From assembly GCA_027080135.1 (NCBI GenBank), contig JALWUJ010000112.1:1-52343 (forward strand): a stretch of DNA of 52,343 nt. The letters are read 5' to 3'. Under the pieces are notes generated by a model. That model was not told the origin of the DNA. It worked only from the letters and a program-made list of their open reading frames with translations, and made no database searches. This stretch comes from Flavobacteriaceae bacterium. GTDB taxonomy: Bacteria > Bacteroidota > Bacteroidia > Flavobacteriales > Flavobacteriaceae. Positions 23,790 through 32,669 of this stretch are shown in pieces (within the stretch, counting starts at the first letter, position 1; each line of letters opens with the position of its first letter). Both the position numbers and the translations under genes were made by a program.

Positions 23790-24806
23790 TTATTTTAATA
23801 CAGAATAATCTCCAATACTCACATTGGTAAAATTACCATCAAATGTTGCGTGATTACCTATCATAGCGTTGTCCAAAGTAGCATTTTTAATTAATGTGTT
23901 GGTTTGGATTATACTATTTTTAACATTGCTGTTTTCAATTTTAGTATTTGCTCCAATGGATGCATAAGGTCCCACAGTACTATTTTTTAGTACAACTCCT
24001 TCACCAATAAAGCAAGGTTCTATAATTTCTGAATTTTCTAAAGTGATTTTTTCTGAAATTAATTGCTCATTACTTTCTGCTAAAAAACCTAACATTCTTC
24101 GGTTGGTTTCTATGGTAACTTCTTTGTTTCCACAGTCCATCCATTCGTCAACTGTTCCGGTTTTAAATATTTTTCCGTCAGCCATCATACGTTTAATACC
24201 ATCGTTTATTTGATATTCTCCTCCGTTGATGATGTTGTTGTCGATTACGTATTGTAATTCCTTTTTAAGTACCGAAACATCTTTAAAATAATAAATTCCG
24301 ATAACGGCTTGATCGCTTACAAACTCGGTTGGTTTTTCGACAAGCTCGGTAATCTCTTCTTTTTCATTCAGGTTTACAACACCATAAGCTTCTGGATTAT
24401 TAACTCTTTTGGTCCAGATAACACTGTCTGCTTCTTTATCTAAATCGAAATTTGCACGAATTAAGGTGTCGGCATAAGCAATTACGGCTGGGCCAGAAAG
24501 CGACGGTTCGGCACACATAATGGCGTGTCCTGTTCCTAAAGGATTTAATTGTCTGTAAATACTCGCCTTGGCTCCTAAACTTGATGCAAGAGATTTTAAA
24601 CTTTCTATTACCTCATCGCCAAACCAAGCTGGATCGCCTAAAATAAAGGCGATTTCTTCAATAGGTTCATTAAGTAAACCAGCAATATCGGTAACTAAAC
24701 GATGAACAATGGGTTTTCCAGCTACTGGAATTAATGGTTTTGGAACTGTTAAACTGTGTGGGCGTAATCGTGAACCACGACCTGCCATGGGTACTATTAT
24801 TTTCAT
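23790..24806 (-). CDS. Sugar nucleotidyltransferase with left-handed beta-helix
   Basis: The start at MKIIVPMAGRGSRLRPHSL is chosen because the nucleotide-binding signature should begin at the N-terminus. VPKPLIPVAGKP follows. The first about 230 residues form the RmlA/GlmU-type nucleotidyltransferase. The tail (NSEIIEPCFIGEGVVLKNSTVGPYASIG) is a hexapeptide-repeat beta-helix. It activates a sugar 1-phosphate as a UDP-, dTDP- or GDP-sugar for envelope polysaccharide. The exact sugar is unclear. It lies downstream of dUTPase and the flippase on the same strand. Confidence 0.87.
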   Translation of the reverse strand: MKIIVPMAGRGSRLRPHSLTVPKPLIPVAGKPIVHRLVTDIAGLLNEPIEEIAFILGDPAWFGDEVIESLKSLASSLGAKASIYRQLNPLGTGHAIMCAEPSLSGPAVIAYADTLIRANFDLDKEADSVIWTKRVNNPEAYGVVNLNEKEEITELVEKPTEFVSDQAVIGIYYFKDVSVLKKELQYVIDNNIINGGEYQINDGIKRMMADGKIFKTGTVDEWMDCGNKEVTIETNRRMLGFLAESNEQLISEKITLENSEIIEPCFIGEGVVLKNSTVGPYASIGANTKIENSNVKNSIIQTNTLIKNATLDNAMIGNHATFDGNFTNVSIGDYSVLK

Positions 24807-24820
24807 AATTATTCCCTGCA

Positions 24821-24840
24821 TTTCTACTACGCTCAATGTG
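24821..24840. repeat. Possible repeat fragment (ACTACGCTCA core)
   Basis: TTTCTACTACGCTCAATGTG resembles a scattered intergenic repeat I recall from Bacteroidetes genomes. Only one copy is visible here, so the call is weak. Confidence 0.3.
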
Positions 24841-24889
24841 AACTCCAGCAGGTATCTTTTTAATTAAACTTCTAGTTTTATACTTTACG

Positions 24890-24910
24890 ATTCCGCAACA
24901 AGTGCGGAAT
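24890..24910 (-). terminator. Small hairpin just after dut
   Basis: ATTCCGCA (24890-24897) pairs with TGCGGAAT (24903-24910) over a 5-nt loop, 6 nt past the dut stop on the minus strand. There is no T run, so it may act as a 3'-end stabiliser or repeat rather than a full terminator. Confidence 0.45.
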
Positions 24911-24916
24911 GAATTT

Positions 24917-25351
24917 CTACTTTATTCCTGTACTCCCAAAACCACCTTCGCCTCTATCTGTTTCAGATAAAACGCTTACTTCTTCCCAATCGGCACGTTC
25001 GTGTTTTGCAATAACTAATTGTGCTATGCGTTCGCCGTTTTCTATGGTAAATTTTTCGTTGGAAAGATTCACTAAAATCACGCCAATTTCTCCACGATAA
25101 TCTGCATCGATAGTTCCAGGTGCGTTTAAAACAGTGATTCCTTTTTTTGCTGCCAATCCACTTCTGGGGCGTACTTGTGCTTCAATACCAATAGGTAATT
25201 CTATGAAAAGTCCTGTTTTTATAATGGTTCTTTCTAAAGGTTTCAAAGTTACTGAATTCTCCAAATTTGCACGTAAATCCATTCCTGCCGAAGCCATGGT
25301 TTCGTAGGATGGTAATGGATGGTTTGATTTGTTGATTATTTTTATATTCAT
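24917..25351 (-). CDS. dut: dUTP diphosphatase
   Basis: This 144-residue trimeric dUTPase hydrolyses dUTP to dUMP and pyrophosphate, keeping uracil out of DNA. All five motifs are present: [40 protein letters not shown] and the C-terminal [10 protein letters not shown]. It is 1 nt downstream of the flippase gene, so it is co-transcribed with it in the conserved order flippase-dut-nucleotidyltransferase. Confidence 0.96.
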   Translation of the reverse strand: MNIKIINKSNHPLPSYETMASAGMDLRANLENSVTLKPLERTIIKTGLFIELPIGIEAQVRPRSGLAAKKGITVLNAPGTIDADYRGEIGVILVNLSNEKFTIENGERIAQLVIAKHERADWEEVSVLSETDRGEGGFGSTGIK

Positions 25352-25352
25352 A

Positions 25353-26813
25353 TTAAATTTTCAAAATTCGTTTAATTTCATTCCGTTCCATTAAAAACAG
25401 AATAGATACAAATCCTATTAATAACGCTGTTCCTGTCCATAAATTACTTTCAAAAACATAAAATGAAAGTACCGAAAACCCAACGGATAACAATACATAA
25501 AATCCTATTTTTTTTACGTTGTATGGAACTTTGTAATATTTTTTTCCAAGGAAATATGAAATCGTCATCATACTTCCGTAAGCCGCCAATGTTGCAATAG
25601 CAGAACCTTTATAACTGATAATCGGAATTAATGTAAAATTTAAAACCAAGGTAATCACCGCACCAAAAACCGAAATATAGGCACCAAATTTTGTGCGATC
25701 CGTTACCTTATACCAAACGGAAAGATTGTGATAAATTCCCAAACATAAATTAGCAAGTAAGATGATGGGGACAATCACCAGAGCTTCCCAAAAACTGGAA
25801 TCTGGAATTAAAATTTGTTTAAAAATATCTAAATAAACCACTACAAAAAGCAGAATTAAACTTCCGAAAATGGTAAAGTATTTGGTAATAGTGGCGTAGG
25901 TTTCTTTGGCGTTTTCAGCTTTGGAATGATTAAAGAAAAACGGTTCGATCCCCAAGCGAAAAGCCGTAGCAAACAGGGTCATAAATACTCCGAGTTTGTA
26001 ACAGGCAGCATACATTCCTAATTCAGAATCTGCAATATCTGAAGGCAATAAATAACGCAATAATATTTTATCGAAGGCTTCATTTATTGAAAAAGCAACT
26101 CCTGCAATAAGTACCGGAAATGCATAGCGAAGCATCTTTTTCCAAATAACTTTATCTATGGATAGCTTCATTTTAAAATAAAGTGGTAACAAAATTAAAA
26201 AGGTAATTCCGCTAGCGATTAAATTTGAAATAAACACATAAGCTACTTTGCCTTCGTCCAGATTTATCGAAGCCCAAAACGAAGTTGCATCTTGTTTTGC
26301 CAATACTGGAAGTAATAAAAAGAAAAACAGATTAAACCCTAAATTAATACAGACATTTACAATTTTTATAATGGCGTAACGCATTGGTTTTTCATTGGCA
26401 CGGAGCCAAACAAAAGGAATTACTACCAAAGCATCTAAGGTTAAAATTAATAATCCGTAAGTGATGAATTCTGTTTTAAAATTTAAAAATTCAGCAATTT
26501 GTTGTTTGGCAAATAGGGTGATTACTAAAAATAATAAACTTGTAATTGTTAAAGAAGTTAAAGCTGTTGCTTGTACTTTTTCTTTCTGAAATCCTTCTTT
26601 GTTGATAAATCTAAAAAAGGCGGTTTCCATTCCGTAGGAAAGTAGTACGTTTCCTAAAATCAAGAATGCCATAAGGGAAGCATAAATTCCAAACTGCTCT
26701 TTTCCGAGTACCATTACGTAAAGAGGTACTAAAAAAATCGCCAAAGCTCTTGGTAAAACAGTGGCTAAACCATAGATAAATGTTTGTTTAAAAAGTTTTT
26801 TAAAGACGGTCAA
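25353..26813 (-). CDS. Wzx-type polysaccharide/lipid flippase (MATE superfamily)
   Basis: The 486-residue integral membrane protein has about 12-14 helices and the N-terminal pattern [29 protein letters not shown] typical of oligosaccharide flippases. It also has a mid-protein [32 protein letters not shown] motif common to these proteins. It probably moves an undecaprenyl- or lipid-linked sugar across the inner membrane. It precedes dut and the sugar nucleotidyltransferase, which could supply the sugar. The exact cargo is unknown. Confidence 0.86.
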   Translation of the reverse strand: MTVFKKLFKQTFIYGLATVLPRALAIFLVPLYVMVLGKEQFGIYASLMAFLILGNVLLSYGMETAFFRFINKEGFQKEKVQATALTSLTITSLLFLVITLFAKQQIAEFLNFKTEFITYGLLILTLDALVVIPFVWLRANEKPMRYAIIKIVNVCINLGFNLFFFLLLPVLAKQDATSFWASINLDEGKVAYVFISNLIASGITFLILLPLYFKMKLSIDKVIWKKMLRYAFPVLIAGVAFSINEAFDKILLRYLLPSDIADSELGMYAACYKLGVFMTLFATAFRLGIEPFFFNHSKAENAKETYATITKYFTIFGSLILLFVVVYLDIFKQILIPDSSFWEALVIVPIILLANLCLGIYHNLSVWYKVTDRTKFGAYISVFGAVITLVLNFTLIPIISYKGSAIATLAAYGSMMTISYFLGKKYYKVPYNVKKIGFYVLLSVGFSVLSFYVFESNLWTGTALLIGFVSILFLMERNEIKRILKI

Positions 26814-26867
26814 TACTACTAAAAAATTAAGTTTTAAAAGTATAGAATTTCTGTGGGTCTTACACTA

Positions 26868-27359
26868 TTAATTTTCGATTTTAGTATTTGCATTTGGATA
26901 GGCTAACATCTCTTTTTCTTCGATGTTAGAGATTTTATAAAAATAGGTTTTCCCGTTTTCAGAATAACTTATAACAGCTTCGTTTTCTTTTAATTGAAAC
27001 GGAATTTTTTCTGGAGGAATATTGGCAGCTTCTTTGGTAGCATCTCCGTCCATAATTACATCGCGATTGTTTTGGTTTTTAAAATAACCTATCACTTGGT
27101 CTTTGGAAATTGATACTTCAGTTTTCTTATTTCTGAAATACAAATCTTTAAACACGACACTTTCTGAAACTTTAGAAAAAGCAATGTATAAATTGGTTCC
27201 TGAACCTCCACCTTTTACTCCTGCTACCCATTTCTGACTGTAAATTTTCTCGATAGAAAAAGGAGGGTTTTTAGTGAAATTTGTTTCGGGTTCTTTTTGT
27301 TTTGATGTTCCGCAACTAATTTGCGATAAAATGAAAATAGTTAAAAATAAGTGCTTCAT
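26868..27359 (-). CDS. Hypothetical lipoprotein
   Basis: MKHLFLTIFILSQISCGTSKQKEP is a lipoprotein signal with Cys16. The 163-residue body includes KWVAGVKGGGSGTNLYIAFSKVSESVVFKDLYFRNKKTEV, a pattern I recall from flavobacterial hypotheticals, but no named domain. It is 14 nt downstream of the next gene on the strand. It should be anchored to a membrane and face the periplasm or surface. No function is proposed. Confidence 0.7.
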   Translation of the reverse strand: MKHLFLTIFILSQISCGTSKQKEPETNFTKNPPFSIEKIYSQKWVAGVKGGGSGTNLYIAFSKVSESVVFKDLYFRNKKTEVSISKDQVIGYFKNQNNRDVIMDGDATKEAANIPPEKIPFQLKENEAVISYSENGKTYFYKISNIEEKEMLAYPNANTKIEN

Positions 27360-27373
27360 TTGTTTATATCGTT

Positions 27374-27967
27374 TTAATCCATTTCCCTTTTAAATTGGTC
27401 ATTTATCGTAAGAAACTGAATTGCAATTATTAACTGATAATTTGGATTATTCAAGTCAGATTTCGATAATGATTCTATAAAATAATATATAAACTTTAAT
27501 GAAGGTGTAAAATCTCCCGACATATTTAATTCATTTACATAGTGTTTTATATATTTATTTTCATTTCCAATAATATTTAAAAATTCTGAATACTTTTTAT
27601 TAAATCCTCCATAACAAATACTTTTGCTTTTACTATTTTCTTTTAAGTTATTAACTTGACAAAAATTCCAAATTTCATTAAAAGTACTTTTTGAAATTGA
27701 GTGGTACATTGTTTTTTGTTCTTCAAAATCAACTAGTTCATAAATTATTTGATATTCTTTTTTTCTTAGTTCTGGTATTAAAATTTTTATCGTGGAAGTA
27801 AAGTCTGGAGTCTTTTCATTTGAAACTTGTTGAATAAAAAAGTTTGTAATTTCTTCTAATTCATGAATTTGTTTAGTTGAAAAAACCTGTTTCATTTCTG
27901 TGGTTTCAAATTGAGCCAAACAAAATACATTAATTAATAGAGTAAAAATTAAAATTAATTTTCTCAT
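27374..27967 (-). CDS. Hypothetical secreted protein
   Basis: The 197-residue product starts MRKLILIFTLLINVFCLAQ, a signal peptide ending in LAQ. The rest is mostly helical with no recognised motif. Two Cys occur close together (NFCQVNN and SICYGGF). A TATCTTTG -7 box lies just upstream on the minus strand. It appears to head a two-gene unit with the lipoprotein downstream. Confidence 0.65.
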   Translation of the reverse strand: MRKLILIFTLLINVFCLAQFETTEMKQVFSTKQIHELEEITNFFIQQVSNEKTPDFTSTIKILIPELRKKEYQIIYELVDFEEQKTMYHSISKSTFNEIWNFCQVNNLKENSKSKSICYGGFNKKYSEFLNIIGNENKYIKHYVNELNMSGDFTPSLKFIYYFIESLSKSDLNNPNYQLIIAIQFLTINDQFKREMD

Positions 27968-27986
27968 ATTTTTTTATCAAAATTTT

Positions 27987-27994
27987 CAAAGATA
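27987..27994 (-). promoter_or_regulatory. -7 box of the two hypothetical genes
   Basis: The minus strand reads TATCTTTG, a perfect TAnnTTTG, about 20 nt before the ATG at 27967. It is divergent from the plus-strand box at 28066-28073. Confidence 0.5.
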
Positions 27995-28040
27995 AAAATA
28001 CAAAAACCTCCTTAATTTTTTATTATTTTATGATATATGA

Positions 28041-28073
28041 TTGTTTTTGCCTAATTTTTTGATAGTACCTTTG
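28041..28073 (+). promoter_or_regulatory. Promoter of acetyl-CoA hydrolase/transferase gene
   Basis: TACCTTTG at 28066-28073 is a perfect TAnnTTTG and TTG at 28041-28043 lies 22 nt upstream. The ATG follows at 28095. Confidence 0.6.
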
Positions 28074-28094
28074 TGTAAAATTAACCACACAATT

Positions 28095-29357
28095 ATGTAC
28101 AAGTCTAAGTCACCCGAAGAAGCAGTAAAAGTTATTAAATCTAACGATCGAGTTTATATTCAAGCAGCAGCAGCAGCACCTCAAGCGTTGATTAATGCAA
28201 TGTCTGCAAGACATGAAGAACTCCGAAATGTAGAAGTTTGCCATCTTCATACCGAAGGAGCTGCACCTTACGCAGACCCAAAATTTAAAGATAGTTTTCA
28301 TGTAAATTCCTTTTTTATTGGTCCTAATGTTCGACATACATTAAAGGCTGGAAATGGTTCTTATACACCTGTTTTTTTAAGTGAATTGCCTATTTTATTT
28401 AAACGAGGCATTATTCAGTTGGATGTAGCTTTAATTCAGGTTTCGCCTCCAGACAGACACGGATATTGCTCTTTGGGGGTTACCGTTGCTGCAACTTTGG
28501 CGGCAATTAGCAATGCAAAACATGTGATTGCGCAAGTAAATCCGCAAATGCCAAGAACTCATGGCGACGGAATTATTCACTACACCGAATTAGACACTTT
28601 TGTAGAATTTGACGAACCACTTCATTATCACGAACCTGCAAAACCTACTGAAAGTGAAGAGAAAATAGGTGATTTTGTAGCTGAATTAATTGAAGATAGA
28701 TCTACCCTTCAAATGGGAATTGGAAACATCCCAAATGCAGTACTTTCTCGTTTAGGAAATCATAAAGATTTAGGTTTACATACCGAAATGTTTTCCGATG
28801 GAGTGATTGATTTAATTCTGAATGATGTAATCAACGGAAACTACAAAGGTATTAACCCCGGAAGAGCCATGGCGACTTTTTTAATGGGATCTAAACGACT
28901 TTTTGATTATGTAGATGACAATCCTTTTATCGAAATGCGAGAAGCAGATTTTGTAAACGATGTAGCAATAATTCGTCAAAACCCGAAAATGGTGGCGATT
29001 AATTCTGCTATCGAAATTGATGTTACAGGTCAGGTTTGTGCAGATTCTATTGGCTCAAGAATGTACAGTGGCGTTGGTGGACAAATGGATTTTATTCGTG
29101 GAGCGTCTTTAAGCAAAGGCGGAAAAGCAATTATCGCATTGCCTTCAGTTACTGCAAAAGGAGTGAACAGAATTGTTCCTTTCTTAAAACCTGGAGCGGG
29201 CGTTGTAACCACCAGAGCTCATGTTCATTATGTGGTGACAGAATATGGTGTTGCAAATCTCTACGGAAAAACAATTAAACAACGTGTAAAAGCATTGACT
29301 GAAATTGCACATCCTGACTTTAGAGAGCAAATTGCTCGGGATTATTTTGATAACTAA
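28095..29357 (+). CDS. Acetyl-CoA hydrolase / 4-hydroxybutyrate CoA-transferase family enzyme
   Basis: The start MYKSKSPEEAVKVIKSNDRVYIQ lies just after a clear promoter. The 420 residues match the two-domain acetyl-CoA hydrolase/transferase family, with HTEMFSDGVIDL supplying the catalytic Glu region and GVGGQMDFIRGA the CoA-binding loop. The enzyme either moves CoA between acids or hydrolyses acetyl-CoA; the sequence alone does not decide. It is a single-gene unit before the S9 peptidase. Confidence 0.9.
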   Translation: MYKSKSPEEAVKVIKSNDRVYIQAAAAAPQALINAMSARHEELRNVEVCHLHTEGAAPYADPKFKDSFHVNSFFIGPNVRHTLKAGNGSYTPVFLSELPILFKRGIIQLDVALIQVSPPDRHGYCSLGVTVAATLAAISNAKHVIAQVNPQMPRTHGDGIIHYTELDTFVEFDEPLHYHEPAKPTESEEKIGDFVAELIEDRSTLQMGIGNIPNAVLSRLGNHKDLGLHTEMFSDGVIDLILNDVINGNYKGINPGRAMATFLMGSKRLFDYVDDNPFIEMREADFVNDVAIIRQNPKMVAINSAIEIDVTGQVCADSIGSRMYSGVGGQMDFIRGASLSKGGKAIIALPSVTAKGVNRIVPFLKPGAGVVTTRAHVHYVVTEYGVANLYGKTIKQRVKALTEIAHPDFREQIARDYFDN

Positions 29358-29496
29358 TTATTGAAAGAATTAAGACTTGTTCATTACTATTATTCAAACA
29401 ATAGGTTTCATTATCATGGTTAATAAATGAAAATCGTAAATTCGTCTTTTATTTGAACCATCAAAATAAAGCACTTTGACTATTAAATATTTTTAT

Positions 29497-31407
29497 ATGA
29501 AAAAATCTGTAGCAACCTTACTATTAATCTTCATTAGCACTATGACTTTTGCACAAAAAACAAATATGACTCCCGAACGCCTTATCCAATTAGGAAGGGT
29601 TAGCGGAAAAGGAATTTCAACCGAAGGAAACCAAATTATTTTCGGAGTTTCAAAATACAGTTTCAACACTCAAAAGAAAACCAATAGTACTTATTCGGTA
29701 GGTATTGATGGGGACGAAGTGAAAAAAATTGCTAAAAAAGATGCTAATCTTCACGACAAATCTATCTCTCCCGATGGAAAATATAAAATTGTAGTGAAAA
29801 ATGAAAAACTGAAAAAAGTTTCAGGAACCGACTTTCATCCCGATGTAGAAAACTCTAATGTGATGATTTACGATGAGCTTAATTATCGCCATTGGGATAC
29901 TTGGGAGGACGGAAATTACAGTCATATTATGTATCGTTCTGCTTCCGATAAAAAAGGAAAATTGATTGATATTATGAAGGGTGAACCTTTTCATTCTCCT
30001 CAAAAACCTTTTGGCGGTGACGAAGATTATTTATGGTCTCCAGACAGTAAAAGTATTTTGTACGTTACCAAAAAAGCAAGTGGAGTGGATTATGCGATTA
30101 GTACCAATACCGATATTTTTCAATATGAATTAGCTACCCAAAAAACCACCAACTTAACCGAATATAATAAAGGTTACGACACTTCACCCGCTTTTTCAAG
30201 CAATGGAACTTTGGCTTGGTTACAAATGAAACGCGATGGTTACGAGTCTGATAAAAACGATATTATTGTTCGAGTAAAAGGAAAAGACCTCAACCTTACC
30301 AAAGATTGGGACGGAACCGTAAACAGTTTTAATTGGTCCAACGATGGAAAGAAAATCTATTTTGTAGCTCCTGTTTTAGGAACGGTACAGATTTTTGAAA
30401 TGAAGGTTCCAACTTCAGAAAAAGGAATTTCTTCTCCAAGACAAATTACCGAAGGACAGTTTGATGTCACTTCCATCATTGGAGAAGTTGGCGATAAATT
30501 GGCGGTGATAAGGCGTGATATGAATCATGCCAACGAAGTGTATTCTGCGGAAATTTCTTCAGGAAAAATGAAGCAGTTAAGTCACGTTAACGATAAGGTT
30601 TATGCAAAAACCAATCTTGGAAAAGTGGAGAAACGCATTACCAAAGCTACCGACGGAAAAGATTTGCTTTCTTGGGTAATTTATCCACCAGATTTTGATG
30701 CTTCAAAAAAATACCCTACGCTTTTATATTGCCAAGGTGGTCCTCAAGGAGCCTTGAGTCAGTTTTACTCTTTCCGTTGGAATTTTCAATTAATGGCAGC
30801 TAATGGTTATATTATCATTGCTCCAAACAGAAGAGGAATGCCAGGTTATGGAGTAGAGTGGAACGAGCAAATTAGTAAAGATTATGGTGGTCAAAATATG
30901 GATGATTACCTTTCTGCAATCGATGACCTTTCGAAAGAAAGTTATGTAGATAAAGATCGTTTGGGATGTATTGGTGCAAGTTATGGAGGATACTCAGTAT
31001 TTTATTTAGCGGGGCATCACGATGGAAGGTTTAAAACTTTTATCTCTCACGATGGTATTTTTGATTGGAGAAGTATGTACGGAACCACCGAAGAAGTTTT
31101 CTTTCCTAATTGGGATTTAGGAGGTGCGTATTGGGATAAAAACAATACCGCAGCACAGAAGGCCTATAACGAATTTAATCCTACTACCTATGTTGATAAA
31201 TGGGATACGCCTATATTAATCATACAAGGTGGAAAAGATTATCGTGTGCCAATAGGACAAGGATTAGCGGCATTTCAAGCAGCTCAATTAAGAGGAATTA
31301 AAAGTAAATTAATGTACTTTCCAGATGAAAATCACTGGGTTTTAAACAATCAAAATAGTTTGATCTGGCAACGGGAGTTTTATAAGTGGCTTGCAGAGAC
31401 TTTGTAA
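29497..31407 (+). CDS. Secreted prolyl-oligopeptidase-family (S9) peptidase
   Basis: The ATG at MKKSVATLLLIFISTMTFAQ gives a signal peptide; the longer frame has a hydrophilic lead. The 636-residue protein has an N-terminal beta-propeller (WSPDSKSILYVT, WSNDGKKIYFV blades) and an alpha/beta-hydrolase domain. The triad is Ser495 in GASYGGYS, Asp581 in GGKDYRVP and His613 in ENHWVL. DPP4-like removal of dipeptides in the periplasm is likely. A C-terminal remnant of a close paralogue lies at 32321-32446. Confidence 0.92.
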   Translation: MKKSVATLLLIFISTMTFAQKTNMTPERLIQLGRVSGKGISTEGNQIIFGVSKYSFNTQKKTNSTYSVGIDGDEVKKIAKKDANLHDKSISPDGKYKIVVKNEKLKKVSGTDFHPDVENSNVMIYDELNYRHWDTWEDGNYSHIMYRSASDKKGKLIDIMKGEPFHSPQKPFGGDEDYLWSPDSKSILYVTKKASGVDYAISTNTDIFQYELATQKTTNLTEYNKGYDTSPAFSSNGTLAWLQMKRDGYESDKNDIIVRVKGKDLNLTKDWDGTVNSFNWSNDGKKIYFVAPVLGTVQIFEMKVPTSEKGISSPRQITEGQFDVTSIIGEVGDKLAVIRRDMNHANEVYSAEISSGKMKQLSHVNDKVYAKTNLGKVEKRITKATDGKDLLSWVIYPPDFDASKKYPTLLYCQGGPQGALSQFYSFRWNFQLMAANGYIIIAPNRRGMPGYGVEWNEQISKDYGGQNMDDYLSAIDDLSKESYVDKDRLGCIGASYGGYSVFYLAGHHDGRFKTFISHDGIFDWRSMYGTTEEVFFPNWDLGGAYWDKNNTAAQKAYNEFNPTTYVDKWDTPILIIQGGKDYRVPIGQGLAAFQAAQLRGIKSKLMYFPDENHWVLNNQNSLIWQREFYKWLAETL

Positions 31408-31419
31408 GACACAATCAAA

Positions 31420-31446
31420 CCTAACAGGTTTTAAAAACCTGTTAGG
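31420..31446. repeat. 27-bp palindromic repeat (copy 2)
   Basis: Perfect palindromic arms CCTAACAGG and CCTGTTAGG flank the core TTTTAAAAA. Same length and core as the copy at 5515-5541 with changed outer bases. It begins 13 nt after the peptidase stop. Confidence 0.8.
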
Positions 31447-31461
31447 AAGTGTATAAAACCA

Positions 31462-31497
31462 AAATATGCCTTCTAAAAAATTTCAGAAGGCATATTT
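31462..31497. terminator. Bidirectional hairpin between S9 peptidase and peroxiredoxin
   Basis: AAATATGCCTTCT (31462-31474) pairs perfectly with AGAAGGCATATTT (31485-31497) over a 10-nt loop. On the minus strand it is followed by TTTTGGTTTT, so it is more terminator-like for the peroxiredoxin gene. Confidence 0.65.
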
Positions 31498-31508
31498 AAC
31501 TATATAGA

Positions 31509-31535
31509 CCTAACAGGTTTTGGAAACCTATGAGG
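31509..31535. repeat. 27-bp palindromic repeat (copy 3, decayed)
   Basis: It begins CCTAACAGGTTTTGG and ends AACCTATGAGG, a mutated form of copy 2, followed by a T run. It lies 8 nt from the peroxiredoxin stop. Confidence 0.7.
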
Positions 31536-31542
31536 TGTTTTT

Positions 31543-32199
31543 TTAAAGATCTTTTTTACAAAGATAAAAATCAACTCTTTCACAGGAATCATCATTTAAT
31601 CTATCATTCATTTCATCTAAATTTTTTGGTGGTGGAATGATTACTTTATCGCCTTTTTTCCAATTTAGTGGCATCGCAACTCCGTTTTCGTCTGAAACTT
31701 GAAGCGCTTCTAAAGCTCTTAATATTTCATCCATATTTCTACCAACATTTAGTGGGTAATACATCACCAAACGTATTTTTTTAGAAGGATCAATAAAAAA
31801 TACAGCTCTTACAGCAGCTGTTTCACTTTCGTTAGGTTGTAACATTCCATAAAGTTTTGAAACTTTCATATCAATATCAGCTATGATTGGAAAGTCAAAG
31901 TAAACTCCTGTATTGTTTTTTACATTGTTAACCCAAGCTAAGTGAGAATGAATACTATCAATACTTAATCCTATAAGTTCTGTGTTAAGAGCTTCAAATT
32001 CTGATTTTCTTTTAGCAAAACCGCTCATTTCTGTGGTACAAACTGGTGTGAAGTCTGCTGGATGTGAAAAAAGAATCACCCATTTATCTTTTGCAAAATC
32101 AGAAAATTTAATTGTTCCCTTTGTAGTAACTGCTGTGAAATCTGGAGCTTGATCTCCAATTCTTGGCATTACATTCATTGTTTGTTCTTGAGTTTCCAT
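31543..32199 (-). CDS. 1-Cys peroxiredoxin (Prx6 type)
   Basis: The start at METQEQTMNVMPRIG is preferred because a TATTTTTG box lies at 32230-32237. The 218-residue protein has FSHPADFTPVCTTEMSGF, with the peroxidatic Cys in PVCTTE as in Prx6. It has the C-terminal LNWKKGDKVIIPPP region of that subfamily. It reduces peroxides in the cytoplasm. A second Cys-bearing tail (DDSCERVDFYLCKKDL) is notable and might serve as an internal resolving site. It lies between the intact S9 peptidase and the peptidase remnant. Confidence 0.92.
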   Translation of the reverse strand: METQEQTMNVMPRIGDQAPDFTAVTTKGTIKFSDFAKDKWVILFSHPADFTPVCTTEMSGFAKRKSEFEALNTELIGLSIDSIHSHLAWVNNVKNNTGVYFDFPIIADIDMKVSKLYGMLQPNESETAAVRAVFFIDPSKKIRLVMYYPLNVGRNMDEILRALEALQVSDENGVAMPLNWKKGDKVIIPPPKNLDEMNDRLNDDSCERVDFYLCKKDL

Positions 32200-32229
32200 T
32201 CTATCTAATTTTTTAAGTTTTAACTGGTA

Positions 32230-32237
32230 CAAAAATA
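32230..32237 (-). promoter_or_regulatory. -7 box of peroxiredoxin gene
   Basis: The minus strand reads TATTTTTG. The leader to ATG 32199 would be about 25 nt. The nearest -33 TTG is at suboptimal spacing. Confidence 0.5.
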
Positions 32238-32320
32238 AGACGGTTTCAAGCAAATATCACTATTATGTAAATTGATTGTTTTTATTTTATTATCGATATT
32301 TACTATAGTGATGTTAATCA

Positions 32321-32446
32321 GCACAACTAAAAGACATTAAAAGTAAATTGGTATTCTTTCCAGAAGAAAATCATTGGGTATTAACCAATCAAAACAGTTT
32401 AATCTGGCAACGGGAGTTTTATAAGTGGTTGGCAGAAACGTTGTAA
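32321..32446 (+). pseudogene. C-terminal remnant of an S9 peptidase paralogue
   Basis: This stretch, read in one frame and ending at TAA, encodes AQLKDIKSKLVFFPEENHW and then VLTNQNSLIWQREFYKWLAETL. By eye it agrees at 35 of 41 positions with the last residues of the peptidase at 29497-31407 and keeps the catalytic-His motif ENHW. An in-frame TAA sits at 32315-32317, so nothing upstream survives. It lies within the 470-nt gap between the peroxiredoxin and atpG, which otherwise holds a promoter, a decayed repeat and a terminator. Confidence 0.88.
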
Positions 32447-32487
32447 TTAAGATGTAAGACCGATTCGCTTGAAGATGTATGAATTTT

Positions 32488-32519
32488 CAACTTTGCCAAA
32501 GTTTGGAACTTTAGCAAAG
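32488..32519. repeat. Decayed copy of the AACTTTGCCAAAGTT palindrome
   Basis: It reads CAACTTTGCCAAAGTTTGG then AACTTTAGCAAAG, a mutated form of the perfect copy at 19213-19253. It is in the gene-poor gap before atpG. Confidence 0.7.
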
Positions 32520-32606
32520 ATTTTAGATCGAAAGAATTAAGTCTTGATTGTAAAAAAAATTAGCCTCTTTTTATAATATTTAGTTTTCTGTAACTCTTTA
32601 TACCAA

Positions 32607-32648
32607 ATTAAAAACGCCTTCTGAAATTTATCAGAAAGCGTTTTTAAT
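32607..32648 (-). terminator. Terminator of the ATP synthase operon
   Basis: ATTAAAAACGCCTTCTGA (32607-32624) pairs with TCAGAAAGCGTTTTTAAT (32631-32648) with a single mismatch and a 6-nt loop. On the minus strand it follows atpG by 22 nt and ends in GCGTTTTTAATTT. Confidence 0.85.
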
Positions 32649-32669
32649 ATTGATTTTATTTTAGCTAAA

